A stretch of 49,311 nucleotides of DNA from Haloferax profundi (GTDB lineage Archaea; Halobacteriota; Halobacteria; Halobacteriales; Haloferacaceae): NCBI RefSeq assembly GCF_001469865.1, contig NZ_LOPV01000136.1:1-49311 (forward strand), read 5' to 3'. The position numbers and the translations under genes are program-made. The notes beneath the pieces were generated by a model. That model searched no databases. It had not been told where the DNA came from and was given only the letters and a program-made list of their open reading frames with translations. Within the stretch, counting starts at the first letter, position 1. Every line of letters begins with the position of its first letter. Shown here piece after piece: positions 1-8,467 of the stretch.

Positions 1-134
1 GGGGCCAGTAATCGGTCACCACTCGACGCGAACGACCCTCCTTTTCGACCGCCGAACCCGCTGACGTGTGGTTCGTCTGACCTGACTTTTGACGCCTTCA
101 CGAAGGTTATTGAGGTTGGCCGCTATGCGCAGGT
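1..134. other. Left-edge non-coding stretch, probable promoter of the SDR gene
   Basis: I see no supportable gene here. A T-rich patch near 86-90 and the AT-rich stretch at 105-114 lie 20-45 nt before the ATG at 135 and could serve as a promoter for a leaderless or short-leader transcript. There is no clear Shine-Dalgarno sequence. A gene ending at the extreme left edge cannot be excluded, but nothing identifies it. Confidence 0.35.
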
Positions 135-860
135 ATGACACGGAAGCGCGGCCGCGTCCTCGTCGCCGGAGCGACGGGTCGGACCGGCCGATTCGTCCTC
201 GACACACTGGCGGAGACGCCGTTCGTCGTCAGGGCGCTCACCCGCGACTCCGACGCGGAAGCGACACTCCGGGCACAGGGTGCGGACGAAGTCGTCGTCG
301 GTGACCTCCTCGACAGAGACGACGCCCGAGAGGCGGTCCTCGACGTCGACGCCGTCGTCTCGGCTGTCGGTGTCGCCTTCGGCCTCGAGACGATTCGCGG
401 TGACCTCGTCGATGGCACTGGTATCGAGAACCTCGTCGACGCCGCGACTGCCGCTGGCGTCCAACGGTTCGTCCTCACGTCGTCTATCGGCGTCGGCGAC
501 TCGAAAGACGGCCTCCCGCTGTCGCTCCGCGCGATTCTCACTGCCGCCGGCGTCCTCTCGGCGAAGGCACGAAGCGAAGAGCGACTTCGAGACGCGCCAC
601 TCGACCACACCATCGTTCGACCGGGTGCACTGACCGACGCACCGGCGACCGGCGAGGTTCTCGTCGGCGAGGGTGGAGACTCCGTCTGTGGCAGTATCCC
701 GCGAGCGGACGTGGCAAACGTCCTCACGAGTTCGCTGTTCACGGAGACGACGGAGAATCGGACGTTCGAAATCGTCTCACGGCCGGGACTTCGCGGCCGA
801 CCGAACAACGTCGTCGATATCCAGTGGCAACCAGTTCCGCGGGTCGAACCCGCCGATTAG
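135..860 (+). CDS. Atypical SDR / NAD(P)-binding protein
   Basis: This 241-residue protein has an N-terminal Rossmann fold with the dinucleotide-binding motif GATGRTG at residues 12-18, followed by the alternating pattern of an extended/atypical short-chain dehydrogenase (NAD(P)H-binding, NmrA-like). The strand ending FVLTSSIGVG is typical. The usual YxxxK pair is not obvious: a lysine near AKARSEERL is present without the canonical tyrosine, as in the SDR_a5-like group. The family includes NADPH sensors, epimerases and flavin-reductase-like enzymes, so the substrate cannot be given. The stop codon overlaps that of the convergent NAD kinase gene. Confidence 0.85.
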   Translation: MTRKRGRVLVAGATGRTGRFVLDTLAETPFVVRALTRDSDAEATLRAQGADEVVVGDLLDRDDAREAVLDVDAVVSAVGVAFGLETIRGDLVDGTGIENLVDAATAAGVQRFVLTSSIGVGDSKDGLPLSLRAILTAAGVLSAKARSEERLRDAPLDHTIVRPGALTDAPATGEVLVGEGGDSVCGSIPRADVANVLTSSLFTETTENRTFEIVSRPGLRGRPNNVVDIQWQPVPRVEPAD

Positions 861-1678
861 TCGAGTTTCCCCAAGGCTTCGAAGAAGTCGGAGGTCGGGC
901 CAGCGAGTCGAACCGGCGAGTCAGACTGTTCGATGCGAATCTCGGTCGGTGTCGAGACAGTTCTGCGCGTCCGTCCATCGCCGACGACGACGGCCGAGTC
1001 GGCCTCTGTGACCGTCACGGTCACCGTCGCATCCAGTGGGACGACGAGCGAGGGCATCCCCTCGCGCGCGGCCATCTCGGTGACGACGAGTCCGTCGACC
1101 CCGGGGTGGACGAGTGGCCCGCCTTCGCTGAGGTTGTAGGCCGTACTCCCCGCTGGCGTCGTGACGAGGACGCCGTCTGCGTGGCCGCCAGAGTAGAGTG
1201 ACCCGTCGACGCGAACCTCCAATCCTGCACCACCGCCGTGGCCTCGCCGGGGGCCGTGGACGACGACTTCGTTCATCGAGGGGTCCATCTCCCAGTCGTC
1301 GCCACGGGCGACGATGCGGGGCACCTCGCGGACCGACGGCGTGCCCTCGCGGAACGCGGAGACGGCGCTCAACACCTCGTCGATGGCGTCGTCGGGTGAG
1401 ACGGCGTTCAGGAAGCCGACTTCACCGAGATTCACGCCGAGGATGGGGACGCCGTTCGCCCCTCTCGCGGCGTAGAGAAACGTTCCGTCGCCGCCGATGC
1501 TCACCACGAGGTCACACGCGTCGAACGCCTCGACAGGAATCCCGGTGACGTCCAACTCCTCGGCCGTCGCGTCGTCGACGACTGCTTCGACATCGACGGC
1601 CGCGAGTGCCTCGCACATGTCTGCGGCGAGGTACGCGGCCCGACTATTGCCCTTCTGCGCGACGATGCCGACCTTCAT
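857..1678 (-). CDS. nadK: NAD kinase
   Basis: This is an ATP- or polyphosphate-dependent NAD kinase that makes NADP by phosphorylating NAD. I chose the ATG at 1678 (protein beginning MKVGIVAQ, 273 residues), because the first strand of the fold starts there; an in-frame ATG nine codons upstream only adds unconserved residues. The diagnostic GGDGT motif with the catalytic Asp is at residues 62-66, and the NE-containing motif (SMNEVVVHG) and the glycine-rich HADGVLVTTPAGSTAYNLS region follow. Length matches archaeal NAD kinases. The gene converges on the SDR gene, with stop codons overlapping by a few bases. It is cytosolic and single-domain, with nothing unusual. Confidence 0.95.
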   Translation of the reverse strand: MKVGIVAQKGNSRAAYLAADMCEALAAVDVEAVVDDATAEELDVTGIPVEAFDACDLVVSIGGDGTFLYAARGANGVPILGVNLGEVGFLNAVSPDDAIDEVLSAVSAFREGTPSVREVPRIVARGDDWEMDPSMNEVVVHGPRRGHGGGAGLEVRVDGSLYSGGHADGVLVTTPAGSTAYNLSEGGPLVHPGVDGLVVTEMAAREGMPSLVVPLDATVTVTVTEADSAVVVGDGRTRRTVSTPTEIRIEQSDSPVRLAGPTSDFFEALGKLD

Positions 1679-1822
1679 AACCCGCGGTTCTACGTCACCG
1701 GCCAAAAGCCCACCGTCACGTCACCAGGTGACGCAGCCACGGGAAACGTTCATGGGGGCCCCTGCCGACGTTGAAGTGATGGCAGGCACGGGCGTCGACC
1801 TTCCGAACCAACGGTGGTCTCC

Positions 1823-2926
1823 GTGAGCGACGACGACTGGTTCGAGCGGGCGCTCCGCGAGGAGGACGACGCGGAGGCCGAGCCAACCGATGCGGAGACC
1901 GAGACACCGGGCGAACCAACCGAACAGGGAGGTGAGTCTGCTGACGACGGTGATACCGAGCACCGCGAAGCCGGCACCGACACGGGCACCGCGTCCGCGA
2001 GTAGGTCGTCCGACGACTCACCGGAGGACGACTTCGCTGCCGACGTGAGTGACGAGCCGTTCGCGACGAACTTCGCCGAGGCGTTCGAGAACGCCCCGAT
2101 GCCGGATATCGACGGCACCGATGGCGAATTCGGCGGCCCCTCGGGTGGCGGAGTAGATGACGACTTCTGGAGTAGTTCTGGCTCGCAGCGACAGTCGCCG
2201 CAGTTCGACGACGAGGAGTTCGAGTCGGACATCGACCGTATCGACATCGGCGTCGACGGCCTCGACGAGATGATTCTCGGTGGTGTCCCGAAGCGGTCGC
2301 TCATGGTGACCATCGGCAGCGCCGGGACGGGGAAGACGACGTTCGGCCTCCAGTTCCTCTACAAGACGCTTCGAGACGGCGGCAGCGGCGTCTACATCAC
2401 CCTCGAAGAGAGTCGCCGACGTATCCTCGACACCGCCGACGAGAAGGGGTGGGACTTCAGTGGCTACGAGGCCGACGGAAAACTCGCCATCGTCGACTTG
2501 GACCCCGTCGAGATGGCGAACAGTCTCTCCAGCATCCGAAACGACTTGCCGCGTCTCGTCGAGGACTTCGGTGCGGACCGCCTCGTCCTCGACTCGGTGT
2601 CCCTTCTGGAGATGATGTACGACCACCCCTCGAAGCGCCGCAGTGAGGTGTTCGACTTCACTCGCTCGTTGAAAGACGCCGGCGTGACGACGATGCTCAC
2701 GTCCGAGGCGGACCAGACGAATCCCTACGTCTCTCGGCACGGCATCGTCGAGTACCTCTCTGACGCGGTGTTCGTCCTCCAGTACGTTCGCCCGGACGAC
2801 TTCCGCGAGACGCGACTCGCAATCGAGATTCAGAAGATTCGCGACGCCAACCACTCTCGGGAGACGAAACCGTACGAACTCACCGACGACGGTATCAGCG
2901 TCTACCGGCAGGCGAATATCTTCTAA
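1823..2926 (+). CDS. KaiC-type RecA-superfamily ATPase, single domain
   Basis: The protein has a long acidic, low-complexity N-terminus (about 135 residues rich in Asp, Glu, Ser and Gly) and one KaiC domain. The Walker A motif is GSAGTGKTT at about residues 165-173 and the Walker B strand is DRLVLDSVSLLE near 253-264. I prefer the GTG at 1823 (MSDDDWFERAL, 367 residues); an in-frame GTG at 1814 would add three residues. Single-domain haloarchaeal KaiC homologues occur in signalling and motility contexts and do not imply a clock. The neighbours give no pathway clue. A T6 tract follows the stop at 2933-2938 and probably terminates transcription. Confidence 0.85.
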   Translation: MSDDDWFERALREEDDAEAEPTDAETETPGEPTEQGGESADDGDTEHREAGTDTGTASASRSSDDSPEDDFAADVSDEPFATNFAEAFENAPMPDIDGTDGEFGGPSGGGVDDDFWSSSGSQRQSPQFDDEEFESDIDRIDIGVDGLDEMILGGVPKRSLMVTIGSAGTGKTTFGLQFLYKTLRDGGSGVYITLEESRRRILDTADEKGWDFSGYEADGKLAIVDLDPVEMANSLSSIRNDLPRLVEDFGADRLVLDSVSLLEMMYDHPSKRRSEVFDFTRSLKDAGVTTMLTSEADQTNPYVSRHGIVEYLSDAVFVLQYVRPDDFRETRLAIEIQKIRDANHSRETKPYELTDDGISVYRQANIF

Positions 2927-2940
2927 TCCACCTTTTTTCA

Positions 2941-2975
2941 CAGGGTCTTCGGCGACTTCGTCGCCTCAAACCCTG
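2941..2975. terminator. Compound hairpin after the KaiC gene
   Basis: Outer arms CAGGGT/ACCCTG enclose a perfect inner hairpin GGCGAC-TTC-GTCGCC at 2951-2965. The outer arms are separated from the inner hairpin by small bulges. An A-rich patch follows. The position just behind the KaiC stop and its T6 tract suggests a terminator or an mRNA 3'-end structure. Confidence 0.5.
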
Positions 2976-2999
2976 CCAAAAAATCTGGACCAAAAAAGG

Positions 3000-3024
3000 C
3001 CGAACCGAGCGAAGCGAGGTTCGG
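3000..3024. repeat. Second hairpin around a GAGCGAAGCGAG core
   Basis: Perfect 7-bp arms CCGAACC (3000-3006) and GGTTCGG (3018-3024) flank GAGCGAAGCGA, itself partly self-complementary. Such pieces recur between haloarchaeal genes in my recollection, so it may be a dispersed repeat or a bidirectional terminator; a genome-wide count would decide. Confidence 0.4.
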
Positions 3025-3263
3025 TACAGTACACTCGTCGGTGGTCGGTAGACGCGGCGAATTCTGTTGAAATACTCTGTCGACGACAATCCGTCGAGGT
3101 CGTGCTGAATACAGCGCCTGAGTCGGTCATAGAACTTGCCTTGCTCTATCGCCACATACAGCGTGCATCGCCAACAACGAATCCCTGTGTTGTAGGAGCG
3201 AACGGAGTAGAAAATCCAGTCACACTGCGAGGTTTTAATGCGATTTAAGCCAGATTGACACTA

Positions 3264-3629
3264 ATGAGCCAAGTGAGTATCCAACAACATTTTTCGAACC
3301 GAGGATGGTGGAAGATACTCTTCTTGGTACCCTTACTGTTGCTTCTTCATCAAGTCCTTTTCGTGCTGAACAATTTCGTCGTGTTCGATTATAGCGTCGG
3401 TCTATCTGGATACATCATAACTCTCCAAGAGTGGTTAATCATCGCAAACGTTGCTGTTTCCTTTTATTCACCAGTGGTCATCTACCACGACCGTAAATTC
3501 CTCGCAGAACACACAGACTGGACGCCAAATATTTTGTACGTCATTTCGTTCATCCCGCTCGTGAATGTGCTGACTGTAAGTGCGTATCTCGTTCAACGTC
3601 GCCGGGCTATCGAGCAAGTAAGCACGTGA
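3264..3629 (+). CDS. Small orphan membrane protein
   Basis: This is a 121-residue protein of unknown family. The ATG at 3264 is chosen; an in-frame TTG at 3255 would add three residues. About three membrane segments are visible: residues 17-37 (ILFLVPLLLLLHQVLFVL), 47-70 and 86-107. A basic cytoplasmic-looking tail (QRRRAIEQ) ends the protein. The gene is clearly less GC-rich than its neighbours, with many A/T third positions, and is bounded by hairpins on both sides, which suggests recent acquisition. I do not recognise a function. It resembles neither a toxin nor a phage protein I could name. Confidence 0.65.
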   Translation: MSQVSIQQHFSNRGWWKILFLVPLLLLLHQVLFVLNNFVVFDYSVGLSGYIITLQEWLIIANVAVSFYSPVVIYHDRKFLAEHTDWTPNILYVISFIPLVNVLTVSAYLVQRRRAIEQVST

Positions 3630-3645
3630 AACGAACAGCAACCGC

Positions 3646-3674
3646 GTGCTGAACTCACCCGCTCTATTCAGCAC
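3646..3674. terminator. Hairpin behind the orphan membrane gene
   Basis: Perfect 8-bp arms GTGCTGAA (3646-3653) and TTCAGCAC (3667-3674) with a 13-nt loop lie 17 bp after the stop codon. They could end the membrane-protein transcript. There is no strong T tract. Confidence 0.5.
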
Positions 3675-3741
3675 ACAATCTCTCTCACCTTTCCAGTATC
3701 TCGACAGCGCCACTCGATGCTATCGACGCCCACCAACGCAG

Positions 3742-4593
3742 TCAGGCCGCCTCCCCTACTTCCTCGGCCACCCGGGAGCGCCTCTCCCGCGGAATCGCGA
3801 AGACGAACTTGATGGCGAGCGTCGCGGCGATAGCGGCGGGGAGAATCGTGAACACGGCGACGAGCACCGACACAGTAACCTCGCCTTCGGTGAAGAGGAG
3901 GAACGTCGCGAGCGTCAGCGTCGGCGCGAGAACCGCACCGAACACGAGACTGACACCAGCGAGGGTGTAGCCCCACTGTCGGCCCTGCCAGAGCCAGATT
4001 CCGCTGACGACGAGTGCCGGAACGACGACAGAGAGGTCGAGGAAGTGCGATATCGTCGCCTGTGGGCCGACCTCCTCGACGAGGAGTGGCGGCGTCCCAG
4101 AGAGCGTCGCGGGGATGATTTCGGAGAGCCACAAGAACGCGAGTCCGAGCGCAATCACGAGCAAGAACACACCGTAGACGCGCTCTGAGATGTGTCCCGA
4201 TAGCTTGTCGTGAATCTCCGTCGCGTCGGTGGTCACGACGCCGCCCACGAACGTGAACAACGAGAGTGAAAAGAGGGCGACGTACCCGAGGAAGAACTCG
4301 TTGAACGTCACTTGCAGGCCAATCGACGCCCACATGTACGTCGTGTACGCGAGCGACCCAAGCCACACGATTCGTCCCCGGAGCGACCCACGCATCGTGA
4401 ACCAGAGTCCGAGTACCAACACGGGGGCGCCAACTGCGAGCATCATCAGGTCCTGTGCGAAGTACGTCGGGAGCAGTGCGGGTGCGTCGTTGTAGTGCCC
4501 CGGTCTGAAGAGTCCGAGGAGGGCCGAGACAGTCGAAAGCACGACGATAGCGCTCGTCGTGAGGACCTGCCAGCGTCGAATAGATGTCGTCAT
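3742..4593 (-). CDS. Polytopic membrane protein, unknown function
   Basis: This 283-residue protein has roughly eight hydrophobic segments and short loops, for example LTTSAIVVLSTVSALLGLF near the N-terminus and paired helices in the middle. The C-terminus is basic (IPRERRSRVAEEVGE). No binding motif, enzyme signature or transporter family is recognisable to me. It starts at an ATG with an unremarkable upstream region and stands alone, 156 bp from the nitroreductase gene on the same strand. Codon use is typical of the genome, so it is probably resident and conserved in haloarchaea, but this is inference. Confidence 0.7.
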   Translation of the reverse strand: MTTSIRRWQVLTTSAIVVLSTVSALLGLFRPGHYNDAPALLPTYFAQDLMMLAVGAPVLVLGLWFTMRGSLRGRIVWLGSLAYTTYMWASIGLQVTFNEFFLGYVALFSLSLFTFVGGVVTTDATEIHDKLSGHISERVYGVFLLVIALGLAFLWLSEIIPATLSGTPPLLVEEVGPQATISHFLDLSVVVPALVVSGIWLWQGRQWGYTLAGVSLVFGAVLAPTLTLATFLLFTEGEVTVSVLVAVFTILPAAIAATLAIKFVFAIPRERRSRVAEEVGEAA

Positions 4594-4749
4594 CGGTGAA
4601 CCACCAGTGAGAGATACGTCGAAGAACAGGATAACCCAGTTCGGCGGTCCCCGGAGCGTGAGAACGTCGGCGCAGCGGAGCGGTCCGCTGACGGTGAAAT
4701 CCGGCTGGAAAAGAGGGTGGGAACGTGTCCGAGGGTGGTGTCCCCCTGC

Positions 4750-5421
4750 TCAGTCGTCAGCAGGGACGGCAGGTGCCTCGCGCTCCGGCGCGAACTCTTC
4801 GTAGTGGACGACTTCGTCGACTGGGCGACGGTACTTGGCCTCGGCTTGCAGTTCGCCGGCATCTTCGGCGGGGATACCCATCGTCATGAGCATCACCGGT
4901 TCGTACTGCTCGCCGTCGATGTCGAACGCGTCGAGGACGGCGTCGGGGTCGAATCCACCGATTGGGCAGGTGGCGACGCCTTCGTCCCACGCGGCGTGCA
5001 TGAGTGCCATCGCGACCAGCGACGTGGAGCGGACGGTCCAGACGCGGCGTTCTTGTTCCGGCAGGTCGGCCATGCCGGCGACGTTTTCGAGGATACTGTC
5101 GCGAACCTCTTCGTTCGGGAGGTAGCCCTTTTCGAGCATGTCGTCGGCGACGGTTTCGGCGTGTGCCTCGGGGTCCTTGTTACCGAGGACGATAACCGAC
5201 GCGGCGGCACCAGTGACGTGTTCTTGGTCGTAGGCAGCCTCGCGCAGGGCCTCCTTGGTCTCGTCTTCCCTGAGGACGACGAATTCCCACGGCTGAAGGT
5301 TGTAGCTCGACGGCGCCTGAATCGCGTTCTCGAAGATTGTTTCGAGCGTCTCGTCGTCGAGTGGTTCGTCAGCGTATTCGTGGACCGAACGGCGGGACGT
5401 TACGACCTCTGTGAAGTCCAT
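4750..5421 (-). CDS. Nitroreductase-family FMN oxidoreductase
   Basis: The 223-residue protein opens with the FMN-phosphate-binding stretch RRSVHEY (residues 10-16), followed by the family motif APSSYNLQPWEFVVL (about 36-50). The later GVATCPIGGFD segment matches the second FMN-binding region. Members are homodimeric flavoproteins reducing nitro compounds, quinones or flavins with NAD(P)H; the physiological substrate cannot be read from sequence. Length is normal. The C-terminal tail is acidic and proline-containing, as is common in halophiles. It is transcribed alone on the minus strand. Confidence 0.9.
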   Translation of the reverse strand: MDFTEVVTSRRSVHEYADEPLDDETLETIFENAIQAPSSYNLQPWEFVVLREDETKEALREAAYDQEHVTGAAASVIVLGNKDPEAHAETVADDMLEKGYLPNEEVRDSILENVAGMADLPEQERRVWTVRSTSLVAMALMHAAWDEGVATCPIGGFDPDAVLDAFDIDGEQYEPVMLMTMGIPAEDAGELQAEAKYRRPVDEVVHYEEFAPEREAPAVPADD

Positions 5422-5551
5422 CGGTACCCTCCAAGGACGACACGATAATAGCGCGTTGCAATGCGGGCGAAACCGCCGATTCCAGTGTGCTCGCAGCCCT
5501 CATTCCACTGATTTCACCTGGTGACACTCGTGTCACTTGGGCCGGAGAGCT

Positions 5552-5986
5552 TCACCGGACAATCGTCACTGGAACCGGCGCGCGACGGACGACTTCTTCG
5601 GCGACGCTCCCGAGGACGATTCGCGAGACGCCAGTCCGTCCGTGACTCCCCATCACGACGTGGTCGTAGTCCGCATCGTCGCTACTCAACACGTCCACGA
5701 TGGTCTTCGCAGGATTCCCAACGTCGATGAGGTCGGCGACCATCCGGTCGTCGTCGACGAGGCCGACTTCTGCTTTTACCTCGGCGAACGTCTCGCGCGC
5801 CTCGCGCTTCTCGTCTTGGTACCACTCCTCGGACCCGCTGAGTGCTCGCTCTCGATAGTCGGCGTCTGCGGGGTTGATGACTTTCAAGAGCGTGAATCGG
5901 GCGTCCGGCCACTCCGAGACGGCGAACCGAAGCGCAGCGACCGACTGCGGCGACCCATCGACGGGAACGAGGACGTGTTCGGCCAT
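5552..5986 (-). CDS. Universal stress protein (UspA family)
   Basis: This is a single-domain protein of 144 residues beginning MAEHVLVPVDGSPQS at the ATG at 5986; a start nine codons upstream adds only non-family residues. The strand LVPVDGS and the C-terminal ATP-binding loop GSHGRTGVSRIVLGSVAEEVVRRA (G-x2-G-x9-GS pattern) place it in the ATP-binding UspA class. Such proteins are cytosolic stress or signalling factors, and haloarchaeal genomes carry many. It is flanked by the nitroreductase gene and herA on the same strand but separated from both by gaps with room for promoters. Confidence 0.92.
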   Translation of the reverse strand: MAEHVLVPVDGSPQSVAALRFAVSEWPDARFTLLKVINPADADYRERALSGSEEWYQDEKREARETFAEVKAEVGLVDDDRMVADLIDVGNPAKTIVDVLSSDDADYDHVVMGSHGRTGVSRIVLGSVAEEVVRRAPVPVTIVR

Positions 5987-6073
5987 ATCTTCGCCTACTC
6001 GGTAGGAGGACAAAAACCGCCCGGCGAAACGGGTACTGAATCGCTGCCACGGGGACGCGGCGTCGTTCTATCG

Positions 6074-7957
6074 TCAGTCTCCGTGCCTCGTCACACAGGT
6101 CGACAGTCCCTTCAGTTCGACCGGTTCGGAGTTATCGGGCGAGTAGACGACCATCTGGCCTTTCTCCATGTACGGCACTTTGTCTTCGAGGTTCGGCGGG
6201 ATGTTGACGCTCTTGATGGCGTCTTCGTCGCCGAGGTTGAGGACGACTTTGGTGTTGATTTGCTTGAACACGGAGTCGGCGATGTCCTGTGGGTCCTGCG
6301 TGATGAGGAACAACCCGAGTCGCTCTTTGCGGCCCTGTTTGGCCGCCTCGGTGAACTTCTCGATGACCTTCCGCGCCTGCACGGTGTCGGCGTTGGTCAA
6401 GAAGTTGTGCGCCTCGTCCATCCCGAGGACCAGCGGCGTCTCCTTGATTCGTTCGCTGGTCGGGTCGTTCGAGAGTTTGTCGTCGATGAGGAGTGCGGAG
6501 ACGGCGAGGACGAACAGTTCCTTCGCGCGACTCGACGAGAGGTGGTACGTCGGAATGACCGTCAACCCGCCGGGGCGGACGAGTTCGTGGTCGAGGTCCG
6601 TGATGGGTCGCGCATCCTGGTCGAACACGCCGTTCGGGACGCCGCGAACCCGGCGTTTCACCGCGTCGAAGGTGGCCTCGTGGACGCGACCCGATTCGTC
6701 GAGTTCCTCTTTGAGCGCGGGGTCGTCGAGGAACGTCAGGAACTCGCGGTAGGTTCCGCTGTCGCCGTAGTTGCGGAAGAAGCGATTGAGGAGTTCGAGC
6801 AGTGCCGGGTACTGGTTGTCGTTGAGGCTACTGCCGGCGACCAACCACGGGAGGTCACGGGCCATCGAGAAGGGGATGGTGAACTCCAACTGCTCCGCCC
6901 TGTGGTTCGACCCGGGATACGACGACCCGGCCATCTTCGGGACGAGTGCGAGCGTGTCGTCGTGCCCGCCGTGGACGATACCTTCGCGCTCGTAACGTCG
7001 GGCAGTTTCGTCGTCCATGTCCGGGTTGTCGTCGTGCATCTGGGCGTACTCGTCCTGCGGGTCGAACTGGACGACTGCGGTCTGGACGTCGCGTCCATCG
7101 TCCATCTCGTAGGTGCGCTCCGCCGAGAGGTACTGCCGAAGCATGTTCTTCGACCCGTGAGTCTTCCCGGACCCCGTGCCACCGGCGACGAGTGTGTGCC
7201 GGAAGACGAGTGGGTCGCCGTCGGTGTAGTCGTCTTTCAGTCGGTAGTCGATGGTCGGCGGTTGTGCTGCCGTCCGGACCTTCTCGCCACCGACGGAGAG
7301 GTGGCCGAGGAAGACACCCTCCTCGGGAATCTTCAGGCCCGTCTTGATTTGCGTCGCGTCGTCTGCTTCACCGACCGTCGCACCGGGTTTGGGGACGCGG
7401 TCGACCATCCGGCGCTTGAGGTCACCGCGGTCCGAAAAGAGGACGGCGATGGGTTCGAGTTCGGCCATGAACTTGTAGTCGCGCTCTTCGAACTCGTCGG
7501 ATGGGCGGCGCATCGCGCGCCGCGCGTGAATCTCGGTTGCGTCGTCGGCCTGGAACTCCTGGGCGTATTCGAGGCCGACGATGCGGCAGAACAGCAGTTC
7601 GTCGTCGGGGTAGGGGACGATGAGGTACTTTCCGAGACGGACGTGCTCGCGGTTTCCAGCCGTGACGAACGCACGGAGCGTCGTCCGTTCGTGGTCTTCG
7701 GAGACGCGAAGACCCTGTGAGACGGCGATTGCGCCGACACCGCGTTCGGTGCCGACGGGGTCGGCGTCGTACTCTTCGAACTGGAGGTCACTGCCAGCGT
7801 CCGCGCCTGCCTCGGCAGTGGACGACGCGGACTCGCTGTCCGTCTGGTGGGTCTCGGTGTCGTCGTCACCCGAGGGGCGTCGGCCCTCGCGTTCGTCTCG
7901 GTCCGTCCCGTCGGTGTCGTCGCCGACGTAGTCGTTGAAGTCCCCCAGGTCGGTCAT
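6074..7957 (-). CDS. herA: HerA-like DNA translocase/helicase ATPase
   Basis: This 627-residue protein has an acidic, disordered N-terminus (residues 1-70), a HAS-barrel-like beta domain (about 70-190) and a RecA/FtsK-type ATPase. Walker A is GGTGSGKTH at 259-267 and Walker B is LVLGMDEAHNFL at 509-520. The sensor-like segment LGLFLITQDPQDIADSVFKQ is also typical. HerA hexamers act with NurA nuclease in DNA double-strand-break end resection. The nurA gene lies about 0.5 kb upstream on the same strand, separated by a small gene on the opposite strand, so the two are probably not one transcript. Start chosen: ATG at 7957 (MTDLGDFNDYVGDD). Confidence 0.92.
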   Translation of the reverse strand: MTDLGDFNDYVGDDTDGTDRDEREGRRPSGDDDTETHQTDSESASSTAEAGADAGSDLQFEEYDADPVGTERGVGAIAVSQGLRVSEDHERTTLRAFVTAGNREHVRLGKYLIVPYPDDELLFCRIVGLEYAQEFQADDATEIHARRAMRRPSDEFEERDYKFMAELEPIAVLFSDRGDLKRRMVDRVPKPGATVGEADDATQIKTGLKIPEEGVFLGHLSVGGEKVRTAAQPPTIDYRLKDDYTDGDPLVFRHTLVAGGTGSGKTHGSKNMLRQYLSAERTYEMDDGRDVQTAVVQFDPQDEYAQMHDDNPDMDDETARRYEREGIVHGGHDDTLALVPKMAGSSYPGSNHRAEQLEFTIPFSMARDLPWLVAGSSLNDNQYPALLELLNRFFRNYGDSGTYREFLTFLDDPALKEELDESGRVHEATFDAVKRRVRGVPNGVFDQDARPITDLDHELVRPGGLTVIPTYHLSSSRAKELFVLAVSALLIDDKLSNDPTSERIKETPLVLGMDEAHNFLTNADTVQARKVIEKFTEAAKQGRKERLGLFLITQDPQDIADSVFKQINTKVVLNLGDEDAIKSVNIPPNLEDKVPYMEKGQMVVYSPDNSEPVELKGLSTCVTRHGD

Positions 7958-8109
7958 GTTCCAACGCTTGCAGGCGGTGTGTAAAAATCCTCACGTCGCC
8001 GAGGCGGCCCGGTCGCGTCGCGCGTTCGACCCCCGGTATCGACGTGCACTCTCGTGATTGTGTCACGTTCCCGCGGACGACTTTTCTGTGTCGCCCACCT
8101 AGAACGCCT

Positions 8110-8466
8110 ATGCTTCTCGTCCGCGGTCACGGTGGTGGGACAGCGCTCACCGGAACCATCTTCGAACGAGGTGAGGAAGCGCCGACCTACCGCGGTGCAC
8201 CCAACGAAGATGCGCCCTACGTCTGGGTCTGCGACGAGTTCTACCAAGTCGAAAGCGGTGGGAGTGAGACGGTCATCGACGGCCAGACCATTCGGGTCGC
8301 GTTCGACACGCCACTCCCACGCGGGTTCGATACCCGCGAACAAGCGCTCGTGGCCGCAAAAGAACACATTCGCACCCAGTTCGCACGCGTCGGCGTCGAC
8401 AGCGACGCCGTTCGAATCGAGGTCATCAGACCCGACGAAGAAGGGCGACCGGAGGAGACGACGTGA
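8110..8466 (+). CDS. Small conserved haloarchaeal protein between herA and nurA
   Basis: The 118-residue protein starts at the ATG at 8110 (MLLVRGHGGGTALTG). It is predicted soluble, with an aromatic and acidic centre (DAPYVWVCDEFYQVESG) and a helical segment (TREQALVAAKEHIRTQFARVGVD). I recall a haloarchaea-wide family of this form, possibly the one catalogued as DUF7113, but cannot confirm the number. It sits on the strand opposite to herA and nurA; its stop is one base from the nurA stop. Its conserved position may hint at a link to end resection, but this is only context. Confidence 0.75.
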   Translation: MLLVRGHGGGTALTGTIFERGEEAPTYRGAPNEDAPYVWVCDEFYQVESGGSETVIDGQTIRVAFDTPLPRGFDTREQALVAAKEHIRTQFARVGVDSDAVRIEVIRPDEEGRPEETT

Positions 8467-8467
8467 C

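Larger units (their letters stand above)
2927..3263. other. 337-bp intergenic region with two hairpins, AT-richer to the right
   Basis: The stretch starts with a T6 tract, then a compound hairpin (2941-2975) and a second hairpin (3000-3024). Beyond 3030 base composition falls well below that of the neighbours. A minus-strand frame across 2895-3155 looks basic and arginine-rich and is not convincing as a gene. A TATA-like TTTTAA at about 3233-3238 lies some 30 nt upstream of the ATG at 3264 and probably drives the small membrane gene. Confidence 0.5.

Noticed and set aside
2895-3155. 86-codon minus-strand frame after the KaiC gene
   Set aside because: Arg-rich, runs through the hairpins and overlaps the KaiC end; not protein-like. 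A decayed gene cannot be excluded.
3101-3653. CGTGCTGAA occurring on both sides of the orphan membrane gene as possible target-site duplication
   Set aside because: Only nine bases, and one copy is part of a hairpin arm; chance is likely and no mobile element ends are visible.
5537-7720. Long plus-strand open frame (about 727 codons) opposite herA
   Set aside because: It lies wholly antisense to the Usp and HerA genes; the GC-rich third positions of those genes create such shadow frames. Its translation shows no family pattern.
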